Made by a program: the position numbers and the translations under genes
Notes under the pieces: generated by a model
Told to the model about the DNA's origin: nothing
Databases searched by the model: none
The model's input: only the letters and a program-made list of their open reading frames with translations
In this document: positions 1 to 5,861 of the stretch, in pieces
How the letters are laid out: each line of letters starts with the position of its first letter
Numbering within the stretch: position 1 is the first letter of the stretch
Source of the DNA: Hydrogenimonas sp.
GTDB taxonomy: Bacteria > Campylobacterota > Campylobacteria > Campylobacterales > Hydrogenimonadaceae
Direction: 5' to 3'
Assembly (NCBI RefSeq): GCF_029933015.1
Contig: NZ_JAOZOZ010000075.1
Coordinates: 1-7,488, forward strand
Length of the DNA: 7,488 bases

Positions 1-839
1 TCGTCCAGGGATTTACCGGTAAAGAGGGAACGTTCCACGCCTCCCAGTGTATCGATTACGGCACCAAGATCGTCGGTGGCGTGACACCGGGCAAAGGCGG
101 TCAGGAACACCTCGGACAGCCCGTCTTCAATACGGTCAAAGAGGCGGTCGACGCGACGGGCGCGACGGTCTCCATGATTTTCGTTCCGCCGGCTTTCGTC
201 TCCGACGCCGTCATGGAAGCGGCCGATGCGGGGATCGAACTGGCCGTCATCATCACCGAAGGTGCACCGGTCAAGGATATGATGTACGCCAAAGCCTACG
301 CGACAAAAAAAGGTATGAACACGATCGGACCCAACTGTCCGGGCATCATCACGGCCGAAGAGTGCAAGATCGGGATCATGCCGGGATTCATCTTCCAAAA
401 AGGTCCCGTAGGACTCATCTCCAAGTCCGGTACGCTCACCTACGAAGCCTCCAACCAGGTCGTCAAAGAGGGTCTGGGCATCACTACGGCTGTCGGTATC
501 GGCGGCGACCCGATCATCGGTCTGAGCTACAAGCAGCTTCTGCCGATGTTCGAGGCCGATCCGGAAACCGAAGCGATCGTCATGATCGGTGAGATCGGCG
601 GCGACCTGGAGATCCAGGCGGCCGAATTCATCAAAGAGAACATCACCAAACCCGTCGTCGCATTCATCGCCGGCCAGACGGCTCCCAAGGGCAAGCGTAT
701 GGGCCATGCCGGTGCGATCATCTCCGGCGGCAGCGGTACCGCTGCCGAAAAGATGGCGGCTCTGGAAGCGGCGGGCGTCAAAGTCGTCGTATCCCCGGCG
801 GATATCGGCAAAGCCGTCAAAGAGGTCATGGGCAAATAG
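1..839 (+). CDS. sucD: Succinyl-CoA synthetase (ADP-forming) alpha subunit, 5' partial
   Basis: This is the alpha subunit of succinyl-CoA synthetase, a cytoplasmic enzyme that interconverts succinate, CoA and a nucleoside triphosphate with succinyl-CoA, ADP/GDP and phosphate together with SucC. The reading frame is open from base 3, and the first visible residues VQGFTGKEGTFHA match the CoA-binding Rossmann start of E. coli SucD near its residue 13. About 12 N-terminal residues therefore lie left of the window, and the GTG at 81 is internal. The visible 278 residues include GGVTPGKGG, IGPNCPGIITAEECKIG, SKSGTLTYEA, GIGGDPI and MIGEIGG. The phosphorylated histidine sits in GKRMGHAGAI (His codon 705-707). 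The stop is TAG at 837-839. Only three bases separate it from the next gene, and sucC would be expected just upstream. Together with OorDABC downstream it forms the succinate/2-oxoglutarate segment of the oxidative or reductive TCA cycle. Identification is very secure. Confidence 0.97.
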   Translation, partial: VQGFTGKEGTFHASQCIDYGTKIVGGVTPGKGGQEHLGQPVFNTVKEAVDATGATVSMIFVPPAFVSDAVMEAADAGIELAVIITEGAPVKDMMYAKAYATKKGMNTIGPNCPGIITAEECKIGIMPGFIFQKGPVGLISKSGTLTYEASNQVVKEGLGITTAVGIGGDPIIGLSYKQLLPMFEADPETEAIVMIGEIGGDLEIQAAEFIKENITKPVVAFIAGQTAPKGKRMGHAGAIISGGSGTAAEKMAALEAAGVKVVVSPADIGKAVKEVMGK

Positions 840-842
840 AGG

Positions 843-1142
843 ATGCGAAAGAGCTACGATGTTGCCAATATCCGGTGCGAAGGGTGTGTCGCCACGATCG
901 AAAAGGCGCTCTCTGAGCACTTTGGTAACAGCGTAGAAGTCGATCTGAGCGTCATGCCACGAAAGGTAACAGTGGATTTGGCGGATGCATCCCAGGAGGA
1001 GCTTTTTATAGCGACCTTAAGGAAGCTGGGTTATCCTCTAATCAACGACGAACTGTCGGGCATCGAAGGAGCGGTGATGAAGGGTAAAAGCTTCGTCTCC
1101 TGCGCCGTAGGAAAATTCAATCCAACGAAGGAGAAGCAATGA
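843..1142 (+). CDS. Small heavy-metal-associated (HMA) domain protein with C-terminal tail
   Basis: This 99-residue protein begins with a ferredoxin-like HMA fold of the kind found in copper chaperones (CopZ/Atx1) and metal-ATPase N-termini. The motif NIRCEGC places the metal-binding pair at Cys12 and Cys15, followed by an amphipathic helix (VATIEKALSEHFG), a strand EVDLSV with KVTVDL, and LRKLGYPL near residues 59-66, which closes the domain. Residues 68-99 form an extra tail (SGIEGAVMKGKSFVSCAVGK...) with a third cysteine, Cys87, which is not part of the canonical fold. The ATG at 843 is directly preceded by AGAGG (838-842), which is too close for a normal Shine-Dalgarno. Translation may instead be coupled to sucD, whose stop is three bases upstream. 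The stop overlaps the oorD start as ATGA (1139-1142). From memory, similar small proteins occur next to oor genes in Campylobacterota. A role in metal delivery or redox sensing for the iron-sulfur enzyme is only inferred. Confidence 0.85.
   Translation: MRKSYDVANIRCEGCVATIEKALSEHFGNSVEVDLSVMPRKVTVDLADASQEELFIATLRKLGYPLINDELSGIEGAVMKGKSFVSCAVGKFNPTKEKQ
1128..1133 (+). promoter_or_regulatory. Ribosome-binding site of oorD
   Basis: AAGGAG lies five bases before the ATG at 1139 and inside the end of the HMA gene. This spacing favours 1139 over the in-frame ATG at 1148 as the oorD start. Confidence 0.75.
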
Positions 1143-1456
1143 GTCTGATGAAAGCACCGGAAAATACACCGGTCTGGACCGACGAGAGCCGCTGCAAAGC
1201 GTGCGATATCTGTGTAGCTGTCTGCCCTGCGGGCGTTCTGGCAATGCGCTACGAGCCCCATTCGGTACTGGGCGAAATGATTACCGTCGAGGCACCCGAA
1301 CTCTGTATCGGATGCAACGAATGCGAACTGAGCTGTCCCGATTTCGCGATTTTCGTCGCGGACAGAAAAGAGTACAAATTCGCCAAATTGACCGATGCGG
1401 CGAAACAGCGGGCCGAGGCGATCAAGAACAACAAATATATGACGCTGAGCGCATAA
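1139..1456 (+). CDS. oorD: 2-oxoglutarate:ferredoxin/acceptor oxidoreductase, delta (ferredoxin-like) subunit
   Basis: This 105-residue subunit is a two-cluster ferredoxin that passes electrons between the catalytic OorB subunit and an external acceptor or donor (ferredoxin or flavodoxin). Two classical [4Fe-4S] motifs are visible. The first is CKACDICVAVCP (Cys19, 22, 25, 29) and the second is CIGCNECELSCP (Cys56, 59, 62, 66). The fourth cysteine of each motif probably completes the opposite cluster, as in bacterial 2[4Fe-4S] ferredoxins. The insertion between motifs (LAMRYEPHSVLGEMITVEAPE) and the charged helical C-terminus (KLTDAAKQRAEAIKNN) are typical of this subunit. Start and stop signals overlap the upstream HMA gene by four bases, and oorA follows after nine bases. 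The D-A-B-C order is that described for the Campylobacter/Helicobacter enzyme. Delta subunits of pyruvate oxidoreductases are similar, so substrate assignment comes mainly from the operon. Confidence 0.95.
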   Translation: MSLMKAPENTPVWTDESRCKACDICVAVCPAGVLAMRYEPHSVLGEMITVEAPELCIGCNECELSCPDFAIFVADRKEYKFAKLTDAAKQRAEAIKNNKYMTLSA

Positions 1457-1465
1457 GGAGTTAGA

Positions 1466-2599
1466 ATGGCAAGAGAAGTAATTTCAAGCGGTAACGACCT
1501 GGCGGCAAAAGCCGCGGTCGATGCGGGATGTATGTTTTTCGGGGGTTACCCGATTACACCGTCGAGCGAGGTCATGCATACCATCTCCGACCTCCTTCCG
1601 AAAGTGGGTGGCGCTTCGATCCAGATGGAAGACGAAATCGCCGGTGTCTGTGCCGCGATCGGTGCTTCCATGAGCGGCGTGCGTTCCATGACGGCAACTT
1701 CCGGTCCGGGAATCTCGCTGAAGGCCGAAAACCTCGGCCTGGCACAGATGGCGGAAGTTCCCCTGGTCGTCGTCAACGTCATGCGCGGCGGTCCTTCCAC
1801 CGGTCTGCCGACCCGTGTTTCGCAGGGTGACGTAGCGCAGGCGAAAAACCCGAGCCACGGTGACTACAAGTCGATCACGGTCTGTGCGGGCAATCTGGAA
1901 GAGTGCTACACCGAAACGGTTCGCGCCTTCAATCTGGCCGACCGCTTCATGCAGCCTGTCATCGTTCTGCTGGACGAAACGATCGGCCATATGCACGGCA
2001 AGGCGGTCCTTCCGGATGTCGAAGAGGTCAAAGCCGGTATCAAGCTCCGCAAAACTTTCGACGGTCCGCCGGAAGAGTACAAACCTTACGGCGTCGCCCA
2101 GGACGAGCCGGCTGTTCTCAACCCGATGTTCAAAGGGTACCGCTACCACTTCACCGGCCTGCACCACGACGCGATGGGCTTCCCGACCGAAGAGATCGAG
2201 ACCTGCCGCAAGCTGATCGACCGCCTTTTCCAGAAAGTCGACGCACATCGCGACGAACTGGAATCCAACGAAGAGTTCATGCTCGACGATGCCGACATTC
2301 TGCTGATCGGTTACGGTTCGGCATCGCTGGCGATCAAAGAGGCGATCGTCCGTTTGCGAGACGAAGGAATCAAAGCGGGTCTTTTCCGCCCCATCACCCT
2401 CTGGCCGAGTCCGGAAGAGCGGATGTACGAACTGGGACAGAAATTCGACAAAGTCCTCTCGGTCGAACTGAACCAGGGACAGTATCTCGAAGAGATTCAG
2501 CGCGCCATGGGCCGCAAGGATATCCAGAAACTGACCAAAACCAACGGACGGCCGTTCTCGCCCCAGGATATCATTGACAAAGTGAAGGAGGTTTTCTGA
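1466..2599 (+). CDS. oorA: 2-oxoglutarate:ferredoxin/acceptor oxidoreductase, alpha subunit
   Basis: OorA (377 residues) is the large subunit of the thiamine-pyrophosphate (TPP) enzyme that converts 2-oxoglutarate plus CoA to succinyl-CoA and CO2 with reduced ferredoxin, or runs in reverse to fix CO2. The N-terminal pyrimidine-binding domain (about 1-180) carries YPITPS at residues 28-33, the family motif linked to 2-oxoacid and CoA handling. It also carries QMEDEIAG around 53-60, holding the acidic residues expected to contact the TPP aminopyrimidine, then MTATSGPGISL, and GGPSTGLPT near 108-116. A variable linker (about 185-265) precedes a transketolase-C-like domain with LLIGYGSASLAIKEAI and FRPITLWPSP. 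AAGGAG at 1455-1460 lies five bases before the ATG. The stop is one base from the oorB start, so translational coupling is likely. The neighbouring sucD supports 2-oxoglutarate rather than pyruvate as substrate. Length and motifs are complete. Confidence 0.96.
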   Translation: MAREVISSGNDLAAKAAVDAGCMFFGGYPITPSSEVMHTISDLLPKVGGASIQMEDEIAGVCAAIGASMSGVRSMTATSGPGISLKAENLGLAQMAEVPLVVVNVMRGGPSTGLPTRVSQGDVAQAKNPSHGDYKSITVCAGNLEECYTETVRAFNLADRFMQPVIVLLDETIGHMHGKAVLPDVEEVKAGIKLRKTFDGPPEEYKPYGVAQDEPAVLNPMFKGYRYHFTGLHHDAMGFPTEEIETCRKLIDRLFQKVDAHRDELESNEEFMLDDADILLIGYGSASLAIKEAIVRLRDEGIKAGLFRPITLWPSPEERMYELGQKFDKVLSVELNQGQYLEEIQRAMGRKDIQKLTKTNGRPFSPQDIIDKVKEVF

Positions 2600-2600
2600 T

Positions 2601-3458
2601 ATGGCTTTCAATTATGACGAATATCTACGTATAAACAAGATGCCCACACTCTGGTGTTGGGGTTGTGGCGATGGGGTCATTCTCAAAGCCTTCATTCGTG
2701 CCGTGGACAAACTCGGTATCAACAAGGACGACCTTTGTGTCGTCTCCGGTATCGGCTGTTCCGGACGATTCAGCTCCTATCTCGATACCAACACGGTTCA
2801 CACGACCCACGGCCGGACCATCGCCTACGCGACGGGTATCAAACTGGCCAATCCCGACAAGCATGTCGTCTGTGTCGCGGGTGACGGCGACGCCCTGGCG
2901 ATCGGTGGTAACCACACGATTCACGGCTGCCGCCGTAATATCGACATCACCTTGATTCTGATCAACAACTTCATCTACGGTCTGACCAACTCACAGACCT
3001 CTCCGACCACGCCTCGCGGATTCTGGTCGGTCACGATGAAACAGGGTAACATCGACCCGACTTTCAACGGCTGTAAACTGGCCGAAGCGGCGGGAGCCTC
3101 CTTCGTCGCCCGTGAGAAGGTTTCCGAACCGAAAAAGATGGAAAAAGTGATCGCGGCCGCTCTCCAGCACAAAGGATTCTCTTTCGTCGAGATTCTCTCC
3201 AACTGCCATATCAACCTGGGGCGAAAAAACAAAATGGCCGATGCTATGGAAAACCTCGCATGGATCGACAGTATCACCGTCTCCAAGAAGAAATACGATG
3301 CCATGAGCGAAGAAGAGCGTGTCAACCTTCTCCCGACAGGCATCCTCAAACAGGATACGGAAGCGGAAGAGTACTGCGACATGTACGGTAAGCTCAAAGA
3401 GGTTTATCAGGGTAAGCGCGAAAAATTCACGCCGGCCGATTTCAAAAAAGTCATATAA
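2601..3458 (+). CDS. oorB: 2-oxoglutarate:ferredoxin/acceptor oxidoreductase, beta (TPP-binding) subunit
   Basis: OorB (285 residues) binds the diphosphate half of TPP and the catalytic [4Fe-4S] cluster. Four cysteines match the usual cluster ligands of the family: Cys19 and Cys22 in LWCWGCGDG, Cys53 in GIGCSGR, and Cys202 in SNCHINLG. The Mg2+/TPP motif begins with GDGD at residues 94-97 (GDGDALAIGGNH) and ends with the Asn pair 122-123 in INNFIYGLTNSQTSPTTP. The HTTHGR segment after the third cysteine is also family-typical. The C-terminal 70 or so residues are charged and probably helical, as in other OorB/KorB proteins. AAGGAGG at 2585-2591 lies inside the end of oorA, nine bases before the ATG. 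OorC begins nine bases after the stop. All catalytic residues I can check are present. Confidence 0.96.
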   Translation: MAFNYDEYLRINKMPTLWCWGCGDGVILKAFIRAVDKLGINKDDLCVVSGIGCSGRFSSYLDTNTVHTTHGRTIAYATGIKLANPDKHVVCVAGDGDALAIGGNHTIHGCRRNIDITLILINNFIYGLTNSQTSPTTPRGFWSVTMKQGNIDPTFNGCKLAEAAGASFVAREKVSEPKKMEKVIAAALQHKGFSFVEILSNCHINLGRKNKMADAMENLAWIDSITVSKKKYDAMSEEERVNLLPTGILKQDTEAEEYCDMYGKLKEVYQGKREKFTPADFKKVI

Positions 3459-3467
3459 GGGGTTGTT

Positions 3468-4052
3468 ATGAGCAGAATAGTCATGCGCTTTACCGGTGTG
3501 GGTGGACAGGGTGTCCTCCTCGCCGGAGAGATTTTTGCAGCGGCCAAAATCAAAATGGGCGGTTACGGTGTCAAAACCGCGACCTATACCTCTCAGGTCC
3601 GCGGCGGACCGACCGTCGTCGACATCCAGCTCGACGACAAGGAGATCTGGTATCCCTACGCGATCGACGGGCAGATCGACTTCATGCTCTCCGTCGCCGA
3701 CAAGAGTTACCAGCTCTTCAAAAACGGTGTCGCCGAAGGCGGCATCATCGTCATCGACCCGAACCTGGTCTATCCGACCGAGGAAGACCGTAAAAAGTGG
3801 AAAATCGTCGAGATCCCCATCATCACGATCGCCAAAGAGGAGGTCGGAAACGTCATTACCCAGAGCGTCGTGGCTCTGGCCATCGCCAACACTTTCATGA
3901 ACGCGATTCCCGAAGACGTACTGATCGAAACGATGCTCAGCAAAGTTCCGAAAAAAGTCCACGAAGCGAACCTCAAAGCTTACGAGCTCGGCAAAAAGTA
4001 TGCCCTCGAAGCGATGGAGAAAATGGGTATCGAACCCCGCAAAAACGACTGA
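3468..4052 (+). CDS. oorC: 2-oxoglutarate:ferredoxin/acceptor oxidoreductase, gamma subunit
   Basis: OorC (194 residues) is the gamma subunit, a Rossmann-like domain that packs against OorA/OorB and contributes to CoA binding and electron transfer in this enzyme family. The diagnostic glycine-rich start RFTGVGGQGVLLAGEI (residues 7-22) and the SQVRGGPT motif (42-49) are both present. They are followed by DFMLSVADKSYQLF, GGIIVIDPNLV and TIAKEEVGNVITQSVVALA, in the order expected for POR/KOR gamma domains. The start at 3468 is preceded by AAGGGG (3457-3462) with five-base spacing, overlapping the oorB stop. It is the last gene of the operon, and a GC-rich hairpin follows at 4068-4093. The length is normal, with no sign of truncation. 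Confidence 0.95.
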   Translation: MSRIVMRFTGVGGQGVLLAGEIFAAAKIKMGGYGVKTATYTSQVRGGPTVVDIQLDDKEIWYPYAIDGQIDFMLSVADKSYQLFKNGVAEGGIIVIDPNLVYPTEEDRKKWKIVEIPIITIAKEEVGNVITQSVVALAIANTFMNAIPEDVLIETMLSKVPKKVHEANLKAYELGKKYALEAMEKMGIEPRKND

Positions 4053-4067
4053 TCGACCTTCTCAACC

Positions 4068-4100
4068 GTGTTCGGGGCTTTCCGCCCCGGCACTCTTTCC
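4068..4100 (+). terminator. Probable intrinsic terminator of the sucCD-oor operon
   Basis: Sixteen bases after the oorC stop, CGGGGC (4073-4078) pairs with GCCCCG (4084-4089) around a TTTCC loop. GTG (4068-4070) can extend the stem by pairing with CAC (4091-4093) around a small T bulge or wobble. The following run TCTTTCC is a weak, interrupted T tract, so termination may be incomplete and some transcripts could read into rnpB. Confidence 0.65.
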
Positions 4101-4106
4101 AAACAC

Positions 4107-4135
4107 TTCCCTTTTTCCTTAAAATTTGCTAAAAT
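4107..4135 (+). promoter_or_regulatory. Promoter of rnpB
   Basis: TAAAAT at 4130-4135 is a good -10 hexamer in an A/T-rich stretch. It lies about nine bases before the 5' strand of RNase P helix P1, so transcription would start near 4142-4144. The -35 position (about 4107-4112, TTCCCT) is a poor match, which is common in Campylobacterota promoters. The rnpB 5' end defined by P1 pairing supports this placement. Confidence 0.6.
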
Positions 4136-4143
4136 ACGTTCAC

Positions 4144-4606
<463 letters not shown>

Positions 4607-4619
4607 TTACAACGACTGC

Positions 4620-4650
4620 AACACAAATGTGTTTTTTGGAAACACTTTCC
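4620..4650 (+). other. Two small A/T-rich hairpins downstream of rnpB
   Basis: AACAC (4620-4624) can pair with GTGTT (4629-4633) around AAAT, and is followed by T residues through 4637. GGAAA (4638-4642) can pair with TTTCC (4646-4650) around CAC. The first has the layout of a weak backup terminator for rnpB. Both stems are only five pairs, so chance is possible. I see no gene between 4607 and 4753. Confidence 0.3.
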
Positions 4651-4691
4651 CGTTTTCTCTCTGAAATTGCTCTTCATGCATCCTAACCCCA

Positions 4692-4719
4692 TTGTTAATA
4701 TTTCGATATAGTGTAGAAT
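4692..4719 (+). promoter_or_regulatory. Probable promoter of the carbonic anhydrase gene
   Basis: TTGTTA (4692-4697) and TAGAAT (4714-4719) are separated by 16 bases inside the most A/T-rich part of the intergenic region. A start near 4726 would give a leader of about 28 nt. The leader contains AAGGG (4741-4745), eight bases before the ATG at 4754. Confidence 0.5.
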
Positions 4720-4753
4720 AAAATATCATATTTCATCGTCAAGGGTAGTTCTC

Positions 4754-5503
4754 ATGAAAAAAGTAATGTCGCTTATGTTGGGTGCCGGCATGGCCGTATC
4801 GATCGCTCTGGCTGGAGGTCACAGTATCCATTGGGGATACAGCGGAGAGGGCGCTCCCGCACATTGGGGTGATCTGTCGGAAGATTTCGTCATGTGCAAA
4901 ATGGGAAAGAACCAGTCTCCGATCGATCTGCGTACCGACAAAGCCTTCGAAACCGATCTGCCTGCGATCGTCTTCAGTTATCATGCCTCGTCACGGGATG
5001 AAGTCAACAACGGCCACTCGGTTCAGGTAAACATCGAACCGGGAAGCTATATCATGATCGACGGGATCAAGTTCGAACTGAAGCAGTTTCATTTCCATAC
5101 TCCCAGCGAAAACACGATCGACGGCAAGTTCTTTCCGATGGAAGCGCACTTCGTCCATGTGGATGAAAAGGGCAACATCGCCGTCGTCGCGCTGATGTTC
5201 GAATATGGACAGGAGAACGGTGTACTGGCGCGTTTCTGGAACGGGATGCCCGAACGGGCGGGAGACCATCGGGATATCTCCATCCCTGCCGAAGAGATCA
5301 GAAAACTCTTTCCGAAGAACAGGGCGTACTACCGCTTCAACGGATCGCTGACGACACCTCCCTGTTCGGAAGGTGTGCGATGGTTCGTCCTCAAAGAGCC
5401 GGTGACAGTCTCCAAAAAACAGGTGGAGCAGTTCGCCCGGATCATGGGTGAGCCCAACAACCGGCCGGTCCAGCCCATCAACGCCCGGGTATTGTTGAAA
5501 TAA
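4754..5503 (+). CDS. cah: Periplasmic alpha-class carbonic anhydrase
   Basis: This 249-residue zinc enzyme interconverts CO2 and bicarbonate. Residues 1-20 are a signal peptide (Lys2-Lys3, hydrophobic core, probable cleavage after SIALA), so the enzyme should act in the periplasm. The start of the mature domain, HWGYSGEGAPAHWGDL, is typical of bacterial alpha-CAs. Zinc ligands are His113 and His115 (QFHFHTPSEN) and His132 (EAHFVH). His88 in NNGHSV corresponds to the proton-shuttle His64 of human CA II, and Thr200 in SLTTPPCSEG corresponds to Thr199. Cys48 and Cys204 are positioned for the disulfide common in secreted family members. The active site is complete. A periplasmic CA could supply CO2 or bicarbonate for reductive TCA carboxylations or serve pH homeostasis, as proposed for Helicobacter. 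It has its own likely promoter and a small zinc-ribbon gene follows after three bases. Confidence 0.95.
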   Translation: MKKVMSLMLGAGMAVSIALAGGHSIHWGYSGEGAPAHWGDLSEDFVMCKMGKNQSPIDLRTDKAFETDLPAIVFSYHASSRDEVNNGHSVQVNIEPGSYIMIDGIKFELKQFHFHTPSENTIDGKFFPMEAHFVHVDEKGNIAVVALMFEYGQENGVLARFWNGMPERAGDHRDISIPAEEIRKLFPKNRAYYRFNGSLTTPPCSEGVRWFVLKEPVTVSKKQVEQFARIMGEPNNRPVQPINARVLLK

Positions 5504-5506
5504 TCC

Positions 5507-5746
5507 ATGGACGTCGATCCTTTCGACATCCCCTCCCGAAAAGAGACACGGCGGAAACCCTTCCGCCCGCGCTGCAAAATCTGCCGCACCAACAAATACG
5601 TCGTTCCCATCGTCTACAGTATCGAGATCACCGAGGAGATTCTGGAAAAGGAGCGTGCCAAAGAGATCAGAATCGGCGGCAACGCCCGCAGTGTCGATGC
5701 ACCCAACTGGTACTGCAGGAGGTGCGGGGAAGAGTTTCAGAGATAG
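5507..5746 (+). CDS. Small zinc-ribbon protein of unknown function
   Basis: This 79-residue cytoplasmic protein has two knuckle motifs, CKIC (Cys23, Cys26) and YCRRCGEEF (Cys70, Cys73), which should form a single zinc ribbon. The middle segment has VVPIVYS, a charged helix (ITEEILEKERAKEI), and IGGNARSVDAPNWYC. This layout (CxxC, VxPIxYG-like strand, helix with Glu/Lys, GG..., PxWxCxxCG) recurs in small uncharacterised zinc-ribbon proteins of many bacteria, from memory. The start ATG is separated from the carbonic anhydrase stop by three bases and is in the same frame. No Shine-Dalgarno is evident, so expression probably depends on translational coupling or reinitiation. A repeat element begins two bases after the stop. 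I assign no function; adjacency to a zinc enzyme is suggestive only. Confidence 0.75.
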   Translation: MDVDPFDIPSRKETRRKPFRPRCKICRTNKYVVPIVYSIEITEEILEKERAKEIRIGGNARSVDAPNWYCRRCGEEFQR

Positions 5747-5748
5747 AA

Positions 5749-5859
5749 GGTCATTCGCTTTACGTCATTTGAAGTTATTCAATCTCCGTTCGCGTAGCGA
5801 ACAAATGACCTATAATGACGCGAAGCGAATGACCGGCTGCCCTTCGGCAGCCAAATGAC
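5749..5859. repeat. Modular palindromic intergenic repeat (REP/MITE-like) with GTCATT words
   Basis: Nearly the whole 115-bp gap between two convergent genes is structured. The arms 5749-5769 and 5814-5834 are inverted repeats matching at 19 of 21 positions (mismatches at 5761-5762). Between them lies GTTCGC-GTA-GCGAAC (5788-5802). After the right arm comes GGCTGCC-CTTC-GGCAGCC (5835-5852). The word AATGAC or its complement GTCATT appears six times, at about 5751, 5765, 5804, 5814, 5828 and 5854. CAAATGAC occurs twice (5802-5809, 5852-5859) and inverted once (5764-5771). None of the hairpins is followed by a T tract on either strand, so this looks like a dispersed repeat element rather than a standard terminator, although it may still stop or stabilise convergent transcripts. 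There is no coding capacity. Confidence 0.7.
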
Positions 5860-5861
5860 TT

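Noticed and set aside
81..83. GTG as a start for sucD
   Set aside because: The frame continues upstream to base 3 with conserved SucD residues (QGFTG...GGVTPGKGG), so the gene is cut by the window edge rather than starting here.
47..592. A 181-codon + strand frame in the first 600 bases
   Set aside because: It is an out-of-frame shadow of sucD, rich in Arg, Gly and His, with no domain.
1484..2611. A 375-codon open frame on the - strand opposite oorA
   Set aside because: It is an antisense shadow produced by GC-biased codons. oorA shows complete family motifs, and the antisense product shows none.
2991..3962. A 323-codon - strand frame spanning oorB and oorC
   Set aside because: It crosses two well-supported genes on the other strand and encodes no recognisable domain.
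1139..4052. Pyruvate:ferredoxin oxidoreductase instead of 2-oxoglutarate
   Set aside because: The D-A-B-C order with linkage to sucD fits OorDABC. The subunit motifs alone do not exclude other 2-oxoacids, so the substrate rests on context.
5835..5852. Intrinsic terminator for the zinc-ribbon or acyl-ligase gene
   Set aside because: The hairpin is perfect but has no T tract after it on either strand, so it is better treated as part of the repeat element.
5747..5861. CRISPR array
   Set aside because: The repeated words are 6-8 bases, occur in both orientations and are irregularly spaced, with no uniform repeat-spacer pattern.
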